Shown in pieces: positions 1 through 7,561 of a DNA stretch of 20,896 nucleotides (within the stretch, counting starts at the first letter, position 1; each line of letters opens with the position of its first letter). The notes under the pieces are model-generated. The model was not told where the DNA came from and made no database searches. It saw nothing but the letters and a program-made list of their open reading frames with translations. The position numbers and the translations under genes are program-made. This stretch comes from Anaerolineaceae bacterium UBA3924 (GTDB lineage Bacteria > Chloroflexota > Anaerolineae > Anaerolineales > Anaerolineaceae), in the NCBI GenBank assembly GCA_002385985.1, contig DGEO01000016.1, forward strand, positions 4,812-25,707. The letters are read 5' to 3'.

Positions 1-1554
1 CTGGCGCTGGGCCTGCTGTGCATTGGCGGCTGGTCCGGCGGGCTGCTGTGGGCCGGGCTGGCCCCGCTGCTCTCGGGAGCGGTGTATTACGGCTTCGCCG
101 GCTCGCTCACCGCGGCGGCGCTGCTAACCGGCTCCGCGGCGGCGGTCTTCCTGCAGCCGGGCGCCGGATCGCGCCTGGCCCCGGCCGGGCTGCTGCCCCT
201 GGCCGGGATGGCCTTTGGCCTGGCCCTGCTGCTGGGCGCGCTGCTCAACTGGCTCACCGGCCAGCTGCGCGGCATCTACCTGGAGCGCCTGGGACAGAAG
301 CGCGCCGCCGAAGCCCAGGCCCGGCAGCGCGGCCATGACCAGATGCGCACCTTCTACCAGCTGACCGAAACGCTCAACACCAGCCTGAACTACCAGACCG
401 TGCTCAACCAGACCCTGGACCTTTCGGCCTCCGCCCTGGGCCTGACGCCCGACGAGGCCGCCCGGCTGGTCAGCGCGGTGCTGCTCTTCCAGACCGACGA
501 GCTGACCGTGGCCGCCGCCCGGCGCCTCTCGCCTTCGGACCTGCGCCGCCGCTTCCCGGCCCGCGAAGGCGCGCTGGGCGCCATTCTCACCAGCGGCGAG
601 CCGCAGCAGGTCGAGGATTTGCCCCGTGACCCCGAGCTGGGCCGCATTCTGGTCTTTCAGGCCGCCCCGCACGGCCTGTGCCTGCCGCTCAAGCGCGGGC
701 TGAGCATTTTCGGCGTGCTGGTCTACGCCCATGACGACCCGGCCTTCTTCAACTCGGAGCGCGTGGAGCTGCTCCTGCTGCTCAGCCAGCAGGTGATCAA
801 CGCCCTGGAAAACGCCCGCCTGTTCGAGGACCTCTCCTCCGAGAAGGAGCGGCTGATCACCCTGCAGGACAACATCCGCAAGCAGCTGGCCCGTGACCTG
901 CACGACGGCCCCACCCAGACCATGGCCGCCGTGGCCATGCGCGCTCAGGTGGCCGCCCAGCTGCTGCCCGAACAACCTGGCGCTGCCGCCGAAGAGCTGT
1001 CCTGGATCGCCGAGGCCGCCAACCGCGCCACCGCCGAGATCCGCTCGCTGCTCTTCTCGCTGCGCCCACTGGTGCTGGAGACCGAAGGCCTGGCCGCCGC
1101 CCTGAATACCCTGGCCGCCAAGACCTCGCAGACCTACGGCCAGAAGATCGATCTGGAGATTGACGAGCTGCTGGCCGCCGGGATGGACGGCGCGCACGCC
1201 TCGGTGGTCTTCTCCATCGTCGAGGAGGCGCTCACCAACGCCTGCAAGCACGCCTCCGCCAGCCAGGTGAGCGTGCGCCTGCGCCCCTTCAACCGCGACG
1301 GCAGCCTGGCCCTGCTGGAAGTGGCCGACAACGGCCGCGGCTTTGACGTGCAGGCTGCCGCCGGCGATTCCGCCCTGCGCGGCAGCTTCGGGCTGGTCAA
1401 CCTGCGCGAGCGCGCCGAACAGATCAACGCCTATTTGAACCTGCAGTCGGCCCCCGGGCGGGGCACCCGCGTGCAGGTCTTCATCCCCCTCACCCCCCAG
1501 GCGGTCGACCGGCTGCGCATGGGGGCGCTGTCCACCTCCGGGAGCGCGGACTGA
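1..1554 (+). CDS. Sensor histidine kinase, NarL/DesK type with GAF domain (5' end outside window)
   Basis: The frame is open from the first base, so the true start lies upstream; 517 codons are present. About 85 N-terminal residues are hydrophobic with two to three probable membrane helices, followed by a charged, probably coiled-coil linker. A GAF-like domain spans roughly residues 125-280. The HisKA_3 dimerisation box contains H-D-G-P at residues 301-304, with His301 the likely phosphorylated residue. The HATPase_c domain has the N box around Asn413, the D-N-G-R-G motif at 443-447 and a later GSFGL-N-RERA segment. This order is typical of membrane-anchored kinases paired with LuxR/NarL-type response regulators; no regulator is seen here, and it may lie upstream. 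The stop overlaps the next start (TGATG), so the following hydrolase is probably translationally coupled. The signal sensed is unknown. Confidence 0.92.
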   Translation: MALGLLCIGGWSGGLLWAGLAPLLSGAVYYGFAGSLTAAALLTGSAAAVFLQPGAGSRLAPAGLLPLAGMAFGLALLLGALLNWLTGQLRGIYLERLGQKRAAEAQARQRGHDQMRTFYQLTETLNTSLNYQTVLNQTLDLSASALGLTPDEAARLVSAVLLFQTDELTVAAARRLSPSDLRRRFPAREGALGAILTSGEPQQVEDLPRDPELGRILVFQAAPHGLCLPLKRGLSIFGVLVYAHDDPAFFNSERVELLLLLSQQVINALENARLFEDLSSEKERLITLQDNIRKQLARDLHDGPTQTMAAVAMRAQVAAQLLPEQPGAAAEELSWIAEAANRATAEIRSLLFSLRPLVLETEGLAAALNTLAAKTSQTYGQKIDLEIDELLAAGMDGAHASVVFSIVEEALTNACKHASASQVSVRLRPFNRDGSLALLEVADNGRGFDVQAAAGDSALRGSFGLVNLRERAEQINAYLNLQSAPGRGTRVQVFIPLTPQAVDRLRMGALSTSGSAD

Positions 1555-2372
1555 TGCTGTCGCGCGGCGGCCTGTACTACACCCTGCAGGAGGGGCCGCC
1601 CGACCGCCCCCCGCTGGTGCTGCTGCACGGCGCCGGCGCCGATCATCTCATCTGGCCGGCTCAGCTGCGCCGCCTGCCGGGCCAGCGCGTGATCGCCCTG
1701 GACCTGCCCGGGCACGGCCGCTCGAAGGGCATCGCCCTGCAGCGGGTGGACGCCCTGGCCGGGCGCATCCTCGCCTTTCTGGACGAGCTGGAGCTGCACC
1801 AGGCCACCCTGGTGGGCCACGCCCTGGGCGGCGCGGTGGCTCTCTCCATCGCCGTCAACGCCCCGGACCGCGTCTCCGCGCTGGGGCTGGTGGCCAGCGG
1901 CGCGCACCTGCCCGTCGACCGCGCCCTGATGGATCCCCTGGCCAGCCCGCAGCTGGCCGCGCTGGCCGTGCACGCCTATCTGGAGCGGGCCTTCTCCCCC
2001 ACCGCCAGCCCGGCGCTGGTGGCCGGGGCCCGGCGTATGCTCCAGCGCTGCCGGCCCTCCGTGCTGCTGGCTGACTGGCAGGCCTGTGCCTCCTTCGACC
2101 TGCGCGCCGAGATCTACCGGGTCACCGCCCCGGTCTGGGTGGCCTGCGGAGATGCCGACCGCATCGTGCCCGTAAGCTGCGCCCACTTCCTGACCGCGCA
2201 GCTGCCCCAGGCCCGCCTGCAGCGGGTCTCCGGGGCGGGGCATATGCTCCCGCTGGAGCAGCCGGAGGTGCTGGCCGAAGGCCTGAGCCGCTTCCTGGAG
2301 GATGCCTCGGAGCGGTATTTGAGGCTTGAGCTGCAGGTGCTGCACGAGCGAAACCGCGTGCGGCGGGCATAG
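1554..2372 (+). CDS. Alpha/beta hydrolase-fold protein lacking the nucleophile serine
   Basis: The 272-residue protein has a complete alpha/beta-hydrolase layout: an oxyanion-loop H-G at residues 25-26, a nucleophile elbow at 88-93, an acid in the CGDADR segment (Asp200/Asp202) and a catalytic-type His230 in GAGHM. The elbow reads G-H-A-L-G-G, so the residue that is normally Ser is Ala90 (codon gcc at 1821). Family knowledge: RutD has a comparable alanine at this place, so such proteins can still be functional, but classical ester hydrolysis through a serine acyl-enzyme is not expected. The ATG overlaps the histidine-kinase stop by one base, which links the two genes in one transcript. Substrate is unknown. 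The fold is secure; the activity is not. Confidence 0.88.
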   Translation: MLSRGGLYYTLQEGPPDRPPLVLLHGAGADHLIWPAQLRRLPGQRVIALDLPGHGRSKGIALQRVDALAGRILAFLDELELHQATLVGHALGGAVALSIAVNAPDRVSALGLVASGAHLPVDRALMDPLASPQLAALAVHAYLERAFSPTASPALVAGARRMLQRCRPSVLLADWQACASFDLRAEIYRVTAPVWVACGDADRIVPVSCAHFLTAQLPQARLQRVSGAGHMLPLEQPEVLAEGLSRFLEDASERYLRLELQVLHERNRVRRA

Positions 2373-2490
2373 GGGCCGGCGGATTCGCCATGGGTCCGTG
2401 ACCCCGCCAATCGGGCTGCCCACTACCTGCCCCACTCAGCGGGTGATTTGAGGGTAGACCCATCCCCCACCTGCCCCCATGGGGGTGACC

Positions 2491-2514
2491 CCCCCTTCCC
2501 TTTAGGGAAGGGGG
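2491..2514. repeat. 11-bp inverted repeat, C5TTC3T / AG3AAG5
   Basis: Left arm 2491-2501 and right arm 2504-2514 are perfect reverse complements separated by two T. Immediately upstream at 2474-2485 lies a perfect C5-AT-G5 palindrome. The arms are almost the same as those of the stem at 2660-2715, so these may be two copies of one repeat family. Confidence 0.7.
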
Positions 2515-2602
2515 AGAAGAGTTCTGAGGAGGAGAGGTCAAACCCCTGCATACTGGAAAGGTGTTGAAAAAACCTCCCCGGCCGGAAGTGTGGATGGCTG
2601 GT

Positions 2603-2647
2603 GTGGAGGAAGGCGCGAAACCGGCCAGATTTCGCGCCTTCCTCCAC
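2603..2647. repeat. Perfect 18-bp hairpin with 9-nt loop
   Basis: The arm at 2603-2620 is the exact reverse complement of 2630-2647, enclosing nine bases. No T run follows on either side, so it is not a standard intrinsic terminator. It could be a palindromic repeat, a protein-binding site or a structured RNA element. There is no second copy in this window. Confidence 0.85.
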
Positions 2648-2659
2648 TGAAATACTATT

Positions 2660-2715
2660 CCCCCTTCCCAGTGACAGACCAGGGAGCCAGCAGCCTGGCT
2701 GCTATGGGAAGGGGG
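2660..2715. repeat. Stem-loop with 11-bp outer stem and inner hairpin
   Basis: The outer arms 2660-2670 and 2705-2715 are perfectly complementary. A smaller stem lies inside (2685-2690 with 2695-2700, AGCCAG/CTGGCT). The outer arms differ from those at 2491-2514 only at the inner base pair, which supports a repeated element. Confidence 0.65.
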
Positions 2716-2817
2716 CGGGGGGATGGGTGGAAGCCAACCCGGCCACCCGGGGAACATCCACTGCGCGTTCGCGAGGGAGGGGGCCGCCGTCCCCGACACC
2801 CCCGTGAACCTCCCCAT

Positions 2818-2854
2818 TTGCCCGGGGTGCCCGGGCGTGATAAAATGAATCACG
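2818..2854 (+). promoter_or_regulatory. Likely promoter of the GNAT-R3H-tmk operon, with overlapping palindromes
   Basis: TTGCCC (2818-2823) and TAAAAT (2841-2846) are separated by 17 bp. The spacer holds a 7-bp inverted repeat with a 3-nt loop (2820-2826 / 2830-2836). A second inverted repeat, CGTGAT-N7-ATCACG (2836-2854), overlaps the -10 box and could be an operator. This is a sequence match only. The downstream ATG is at 2897. Confidence 0.5.
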
Positions 2855-2896
2855 CTGGAGATCAGCGGATTTACACCATGCTCCCGCGCAGGGGGC

Positions 2897-3877
2897 ATGG
2901 AAGAGGGAGAGGGAACCATCAGAATCCGGCCTGTCACCTGGTATGACCTCTGGGTTATGCACCGCTACCGCGGCCAGGTCCAGTATTTTGACAACAGTCT
3001 GGCGCTCACCCGCGGCTATTCCCTGCGGCGGGCGTTCTTCGGCAGTCTGAGCCCCAGCCGGGTCTCCTACACTGCGCTGTGCCGTTCGCGCCAGGACAAC
3101 CAGTTCCTGATCGGGCAGGTCAACTACTGCCTGAACGAGCACTCGGCCCGGCTCGGCTTCGTGCTGCCCGAGCGCAGCCTCGAATCGCCCGTGCTGGGCG
3201 CGCTGCTGGAAGATCTGGCCTGGCAGGCCGCCGACCGCGGCGCGCTGCACCTGCTGGCCGAGGTCGACGAGCGCTCCCGCGCGGTCGACCCGCTGCGCTG
3301 GGCCGGCTTCACCATCTACGCCTGGCAGAAGCTGTTCAAGCTGAACGGCGCCAGCCTGACCGGCGAGTGCCCGGAGGACTGCTGGCAGCCGCTTTCGCCG
3401 GTGCAGAAGTTCGCCGTGCGCTCCCTCTACCAGACCCTCGCCCCGCCGCTGGTGCAGGGCGCCGAGTCGCTTAACGGACAGGTGATGAAGGGCCTGGTCT
3501 ACTGCCAGGACGGTGAAGTGATGGGCTACGCCGAGGGCCACGCCGGCCCGCGCGGCATCTACCTCACCCCCATCATCCACCCCAACGTGGCCCACCTGGA
3601 CCGGGTGCTGCTCTCGCTGCTGCGCAGCCTGGCCCCCAGCGGGCGGCGGCCGGTCTACCTGGGCGTGCGCTCCTACCAGTCCTGGGTGCAGCCGGCGCTC
3701 GAAGCCCTGGGCGCCCAGCCCGGCCCCCAGCAGGCCCTGATGATCAAGCACATGGTCCAGACCCAGCGCGTGGGCCTGCAGTCCGTGCGCAGCGCCGCCC
3801 TGGAGCGCGCCCAGCCCATCATGGCCGGGCCGAAAGCCGAGCCGATTCAGACCGACGGCGGCCCGCTGCCAGGGTAA
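2897..3877 (+). CDS. GNAT-like acyltransferase-fold protein, function unknown
   Basis: The 326-residue protein begins with I-R-I-R-P-V-T, a typical first strand of the GNAT fold. A second acetyltransferase-like half seems to start near residue 195 (strands around GLVYCQDGEVMGYAEGH and later PVYLGVRSYQSWVQPALEALG), so a tandem GNAT arrangement is likely. I cannot identify a clear acetyl-CoA P-loop (R/Q-x-x-G-x-G/A) in either half, so catalytic activity is uncertain. The last 30 residues are Pro/Gly-rich and probably disordered. The chosen ATG has only a weak purine-rich leader (AGGGGG); an earlier ATG at 2878 is out of frame. It is the first gene after the probable promoter and lies 60 bp ahead of the R3H/AAA gene, so co-transcription is likely. 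Confidence 0.72.
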   Translation: MEEGEGTIRIRPVTWYDLWVMHRYRGQVQYFDNSLALTRGYSLRRAFFGSLSPSRVSYTALCRSRQDNQFLIGQVNYCLNEHSARLGFVLPERSLESPVLGALLEDLAWQAADRGALHLLAEVDERSRAVDPLRWAGFTIYAWQKLFKLNGASLTGECPEDCWQPLSPVQKFAVRSLYQTLAPPLVQGAESLNGQVMKGLVYCQDGEVMGYAEGHAGPRGIYLTPIIHPNVAHLDRVLLSLLRSLAPSGRRPVYLGVRSYQSWVQPALEALGAQPGPQQALMIKHMVQTQRVGLQSVRSAALERAQPIMAGPKAEPIQTDGGPLPG

Positions 3878-3937
3878 TTGTGAGTAGAATTAACCCAACC
3901 TTAGGGCCGGCAGCCCGTACTGGTAGGATTGGAAGGA

Positions 3938-5596
3938 ATGACACAGAGACGTATAACTGACGATTTAGAGGCCTTGATGGGTGTCCTGCCGCCGGTGATC
4001 GCCGAAGCCGTTCGCCAGGCGGACAACACCGATAACCTGCTGGAGATCGTGCTCGACCTGGGCCGCGTCCCCAAAGCCCGCTTTGTCGGCCAGGAGATCG
4101 AGCTCAGCCCGGTCGAGACCACCCGTGAGGACCTGGACTACGTCATCGCCCGCATCGGCGAGTTTGACGCCGACAACCGCGCCGGCCTGGAGCGCACCCT
4201 GCACCGCATCTCCGCCATCCGCTCCCGCCGCGGCCACATCGTCGGTCTGACCTGCCGCGTCGGCCGCGCCGTCTACGGCACCATCGACATCATCCAGGAC
4301 CTGATCGAGTCCGGCCGCAGCATCCTGCTGCTGGGCAAGCCCGGCATCGGCAAGACCACCATCCTGCGCGAGGCGGCCCGCATCCTGGCCGAAAACAAGC
4401 GCGTGGTGATTGTGGACACCTCCAACGAGATCGGCGGCGACGGCGACGTGCCCCACCCGGCCGTCGGCCAGGCCCGCCGCATGCAGGTGGCCACCCCCTC
4501 CCTGCAGCACGAGGTGATGATCGAGGCGGTTGAGAACCACAACCCCGAAGTGATCGTCATCGACGAGATCGGCCGCGAGCTGGAGGCCCTGGCCGCCCGC
4601 ACCATCGCCGAGCGCGGCGTGCAGCTGGTGGCCACCGCCCACGGCCGCACGCTGGAGAACCTGCTGCTCAACCCCACCCTCTCTGACCTGGTCGGCGGGA
4701 TTGAATCGGTGACCCTCTCGGACGAGGAGGCCCGCCGGCGCGGCACCCAGAAGACCGTGCTCGAGCGGCGCGCCCCGCCCACCTTCGACGTGCTCATCGA
4801 GCTGCAGGAGCGCGACCAGCTGGTGATCCATCCGGACGTGGCCGCCGCGGTGGACGCGCTGCTGCGCGGCTACCCGCTCAACCCCGAGCTGCGCTACCGC
4901 GACGAGAACGGCCAGGTGCACATCGAGAAGGCCTCGGTGCCCACCGCCGCCAAGCCCAGCCCGCGCGAGGGCTTCCGCCGCGCCTTCGGCAACGGCCGCG
5001 AGGTCGAGCGCGAACCAAAGCGCGACTCGAAGCGCGGCCCGGTGCGCGCCAGCCCCCTGCCGCCCGCTGAAGAGGGCCAGGCCGTGGCCGCCGGCGACTA
5101 CGAGCCCACCCCGGTGCGCGTTTCCTCGCTGCGGCCCGTGGCCATCTACCCCTACGGCGTGGCCCGCAACCGCCTGCAGCAGGCCGCCCGGCGGCTGGGC
5201 GTGCCGGCCAACATTGTCAAGGACATCAACGAAGCCGAGGTGCTCATCACCCTGCGCACCTACTACCGCTCTCGCCAGCAGGCCATCCTGGAGGCCGAGG
5301 AGCGCGGCATGCCCATCTACGTGCTGCGCGCCAACACCATCCACCAGATGGAGCAGTCACTGGCCGAGATGTTCAACCTCTCCACCGAGACCGGCTCGCC
5401 CACCGAGTGGGACATCCTGGCCGCGCAGACCCAGGCCGCCATCCAGAGCGTGCTCAGCGGCAAGCGCTGGGCCGAGCTGCCCCCGGCCGGGGCCGCCATC
5501 CGGCGCATGCAGCACGAGATGGCCCGCGAAGCCAACCTGGTTTCTCACTCCTACGGCAAGGAGCCCAACCGGCGGGTGCGTATCTTCCGCGAATAG
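3938..5596 (+). CDS. R3H domain AAA ATPase, Ycf45/SpoIIIAA-like single-stranded nucleic-acid-binding protein
   Basis: I chose ATG 3938 because AGGA lies nine bases upstream; an in-frame TTG at 3929 is also possible. The 552-residue protein has a Walker A G-K-P-G-I-G-K-T-T at 133-141, a Walker B ending in IDE (Asp209, Glu210) and an ATAHGRT sensor-like segment, as in the Ycf45/SpoIIIAA ATPase family. A low-complexity charged linker lies around 330-390. A conserved C-terminal block follows (IYPYGVARNRL, then ITLRTYYR, then YVLRANT-HQMEQ). The end is an R3H motif (R-RMQHEM, then SHSYGKEPNRRVRIF) that binds single-stranded nucleic acid. The family occurs in cyanobacteria, plastids and many Gram-positive and Chloroflexota genomes; its precise role is poorly known. 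The stop is three bases before tmk. Confidence 0.9.
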   Translation: MTQRRITDDLEALMGVLPPVIAEAVRQADNTDNLLEIVLDLGRVPKARFVGQEIELSPVETTREDLDYVIARIGEFDADNRAGLERTLHRISAIRSRRGHIVGLTCRVGRAVYGTIDIIQDLIESGRSILLLGKPGIGKTTILREAARILAENKRVVIVDTSNEIGGDGDVPHPAVGQARRMQVATPSLQHEVMIEAVENHNPEVIVIDEIGRELEALAARTIAERGVQLVATAHGRTLENLLLNPTLSDLVGGIESVTLSDEEARRRGTQKTVLERRAPPTFDVLIELQERDQLVIHPDVAAAVDALLRGYPLNPELRYRDENGQVHIEKASVPTAAKPSPREGFRRAFGNGREVEREPKRDSKRGPVRASPLPPAEEGQAVAAGDYEPTPVRVSSLRPVAIYPYGVARNRLQQAARRLGVPANIVKDINEAEVLITLRTYYRSRQQAILEAEERGMPIYVLRANTIHQMEQSLAEMFNLSTETGSPTEWDILAAQTQAAIQSVLSGKRWAELPPAGAAIRRMQHEMAREANLVSHSYGKEPNRRVRIFRE

Positions 5597-5599
5597 CCT

Positions 5600-6223
5600 A
5601 TGTTCATCACCTTCGAAGGCCCTGACGGCAGCGGCAAATCCACTCAGGTCCCCCTGCTGGCCGAATACCTGCGCCAGCAGGGTTTTGACGTGCTCACCAC
5701 CCGCGAGCCGGGCGGCACCCGCATCGGTGACCAGGTGCGCGCCATTCTAATGGACATGGAAAACACCGCCATGCGCCCCAACACCGAAATCCTGCTCTTC
5801 CTGGCCGCCCGCGCCCAGCACGTGGCCGAGATCATCCGCCCCCACCTGGAAAAGGGCGGCCTGGTGCTGTGCGACCGCTTCGGCGATTCCACCCTGGCCT
5901 ACCAGGGCTACGGGCACCAGGTGGACCTGGGCATCCTGCGCCAGATGCTGCGCTTCGCCACCGGCGGGCTGCAGCCCGACCTGACCCTGCTTCTGGACGT
6001 GGACGTGGAGACCGGCCTGCAGCGCCGCCGCCGCGGCGGGGACGAGTGGAACCGCCTGGACGCCAGCGAGCTGGCCTTCCACCGCCGGGTGCGCGAAGGC
6101 TACCTGGAGATGGCCGCCGCCGAGCCGCAGCGCTGGCGCGTGGTCGACGCCTCCCGCCCGGTGGAGGTGGTACAATCAGCTATTCGCGCCGCGGTCAGCG
6201 CCGCCCTGCCGGCCCCCCGCTGA
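5600..6223 (+). CDS. tmk: Thymidylate (dTMP) kinase
   Basis: This 207-residue enzyme phosphorylates dTMP to dTDP with ATP, an essential cytosolic step of dTTP synthesis. The P-loop G-P-D-G-S-G-K-S-T is at residues 7-15. TREPGGT (from residue 35) and the D-R-F motif at 92-94 bind dTMP, and an arginine-rich LID follows (RRRRGGDEWNRLD). Length and motif order match bacterial Tmk. The ATG lies three bases after the R3H gene stop with no clear Shine-Dalgarno, which suggests translation coupled to the upstream gene. In many bacteria tmk is followed by holB; here the next gene is an exported folding protein. Confidence 0.97.
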   Translation: MFITFEGPDGSGKSTQVPLLAEYLRQQGFDVLTTREPGGTRIGDQVRAILMDMENTAMRPNTEILLFLAARAQHVAEIIRPHLEKGGLVLCDRFGDSTLAYQGYGHQVDLGILRQMLRFATGGLQPDLTLLLDVDVETGLQRRRRGGDEWNRLDASELAFHRRVREGYLEMAAAEPQRWRVVDASRPVEVVQSAIRAAVSAALPAPR

Positions 6224-6252
6224 GCGCACACCTTAAGAAAGGTTCACTCCGC

Positions 6253-7557
6253 ATGCGCAAACCCCTGTTCATCCTTCTCGCCCTGGCGCTGGCCCTCTCC
6301 GCCTGCCAGGCTGCCACACCGCCCGCCGAAACCCAGGCACCCACCGCTGCCGTGCAGCCCACCGGCGCGCCGGCTGAGACCTCCGCCCCCGCCCAGGGCA
6401 GCACCGCGCCCGCCGGCAGCGAGGACTTCGTCTGCCAGGTGGTGCAGTCCCTGCCCGACCCCTACAGCCCGGCCGAAGTCGGCCTGCCCCCGATCACCGA
6501 AGACGATCACATCCTCGGCCCGGACGACGCGCTGATCACCCTGGTGGAGTACTCGGACTTTGAGTGCCCCTACTGTGCCCTGGCCGCCGGCGAGCTGGAC
6601 GCGCTGATGGCCGCCTACCCGGACGATGTGCGCCTGGTCTACCGCCACCTGCCGCTGGAATCCATCCACGACAAGGCCAACCTGGCCGCCCGCGCCTCCG
6701 AGGCCGCCGGCCTGCAGGGCAAGTTCTGGGAAATGTACCACGCCATCTTCTCCGCCGCCCGCGAGCAGGTGTGGACGGGCATGACCGTGGACCAGTTCAC
6801 GGACTGGCTGGAGGAACGCGCCGTCGAGCTGAACCTGGACGCCAACCGCTTCGCCAGCGATATGCAGAGTGAAGCCGTCAAACAGGCCGTGCAGAGTTCC
6901 ACCGACACAGCCTTCTCCATCGGGCTGAGCGGCACGCCTTCCATCTTCATCATGGTGGGTGACCAGGTGCTCTTCCACCCGGCCGACGGCCTGCCCTGGG
7001 ACAGCCGCACCCTCACCGCGGTGGTCGAGCTGACCCGCCTGCAGGAAAAGCAGTTCGACGCCTGCCCGGAGCAGGTGCTGGAGGAAGGCAAGGAATACAC
7101 CGCCGTGCTCAAGACCTCCAGGGGCGACGTCACCCTGCGCCTGTTCGCCGAGGAAGCCCCGGTGACGGTCAACAGCTTCGTCTTCCTGGCCAATCATGAC
7201 TACTTTGACAACGTGCCCTTCCACCGCGTGCTGCCCGGCTTCGTCGCCCAGACCGGCGACCCGACCGGCACCGGCTACGGCGGCCCCGGCTACGAGTTCC
7301 GCAACGAGATCGTCGACGGGCTGGTCTTCGACCGCGCCGGCCTGGTGGCCATGGCCAACTCCGGCCCCGACAGCAACGGCTCGCAGTTCTTCATCACCTA
7401 CGGCCCGGCCGAGAACCTGAACGGCGGCTACACCATCTTCGGTGAGGTGATCGAAGGCATGGACGTGGTGGAAAGCCTGACCCCGCGCAACCCGCAGGAG
7501 TCCGGCCCCCTGCCCGATCCGGACCTGCTGCTGGACGTGATTATCGAGGTGAATTAG
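6253..7557 (+). CDS. Lipoprotein fusing a DsbA-like thiol-disulfide domain to a cyclophilin peptidyl-prolyl isomerase
   Basis: The ATG at 6253 has AAGAAAGG ten bases upstream. A lipoprotein signal peptide ends in L-S-A-C with Cys18 the predicted lipidated residue, followed by an Ala/Pro/Thr-rich tether to about residue 60. Residues ~80-270 are a DsbA/thioredoxin-like domain with C-P-Y-C at 105-108 and a cis-proline at Pro229 (GTPS). Residues ~282-434 are a cyclophilin with the FHRV segment (Arg325) and QFF (378-380), both typical of the active site. The protein should sit on the outer face of the membrane and combine disulfide exchange with prolyl isomerisation on exported proteins. The CPYC active site by itself does not tell oxidase from isomerase. 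It lies 29 bp after tmk and four bases before the PrsW-like gene. Confidence 0.92.
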   Translation: MRKPLFILLALALALSACQAATPPAETQAPTAAVQPTGAPAETSAPAQGSTAPAGSEDFVCQVVQSLPDPYSPAEVGLPPITEDDHILGPDDALITLVEYSDFECPYCALAAGELDALMAAYPDDVRLVYRHLPLESIHDKANLAARASEAAGLQGKFWEMYHAIFSAAREQVWTGMTVDQFTDWLEERAVELNLDANRFASDMQSEAVKQAVQSSTDTAFSIGLSGTPSIFIMVGDQVLFHPADGLPWDSRTLTAVVELTRLQEKQFDACPEQVLEEGKEYTAVLKTSRGDVTLRLFAEEAPVTVNSFVFLANHDYFDNVPFHRVLPGFVAQTGDPTGTGYGGPGYEFRNEIVDGLVFDRAGLVAMANSGPDSNGSQFFITYGPAENLNGGYTIFGEVIEGMDVVESLTPRNPQESGPLPDPDLLLDVIIEVN

Positions 7558-7561
7558 CCCT

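Larger units (their letters stand above)
2373..2896. other. 524-bp non-coding, hairpin-rich intergenic region
   Basis: No convincing gene is present on either strand; open frames here are interrupted by, or consist of, inverted repeats. The stretch holds a 12-bp palindrome of five C, AT and five G (2474-2485), an 11-bp inverted repeat with almost no loop (2491-2514), a perfect 18-bp hairpin (2603-2647), a second C-rich stem (2660-2715) and a promoter-like sequence at the right end. It separates the kinase-hydrolase pair from the next operon and may include a transcript end, although no T tract follows any of the stems. Confidence 0.7.

Noticed and set aside
124..1251. Long minus-strand open frame opposite the histidine kinase (and similar ones opposite 3965-5344 and 7541-8842)
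   Set aside because: These are shadows caused by high-GC codon bias; the products are Gly/Gln/His-rich without domains, while the plus strand carries clear motifs.
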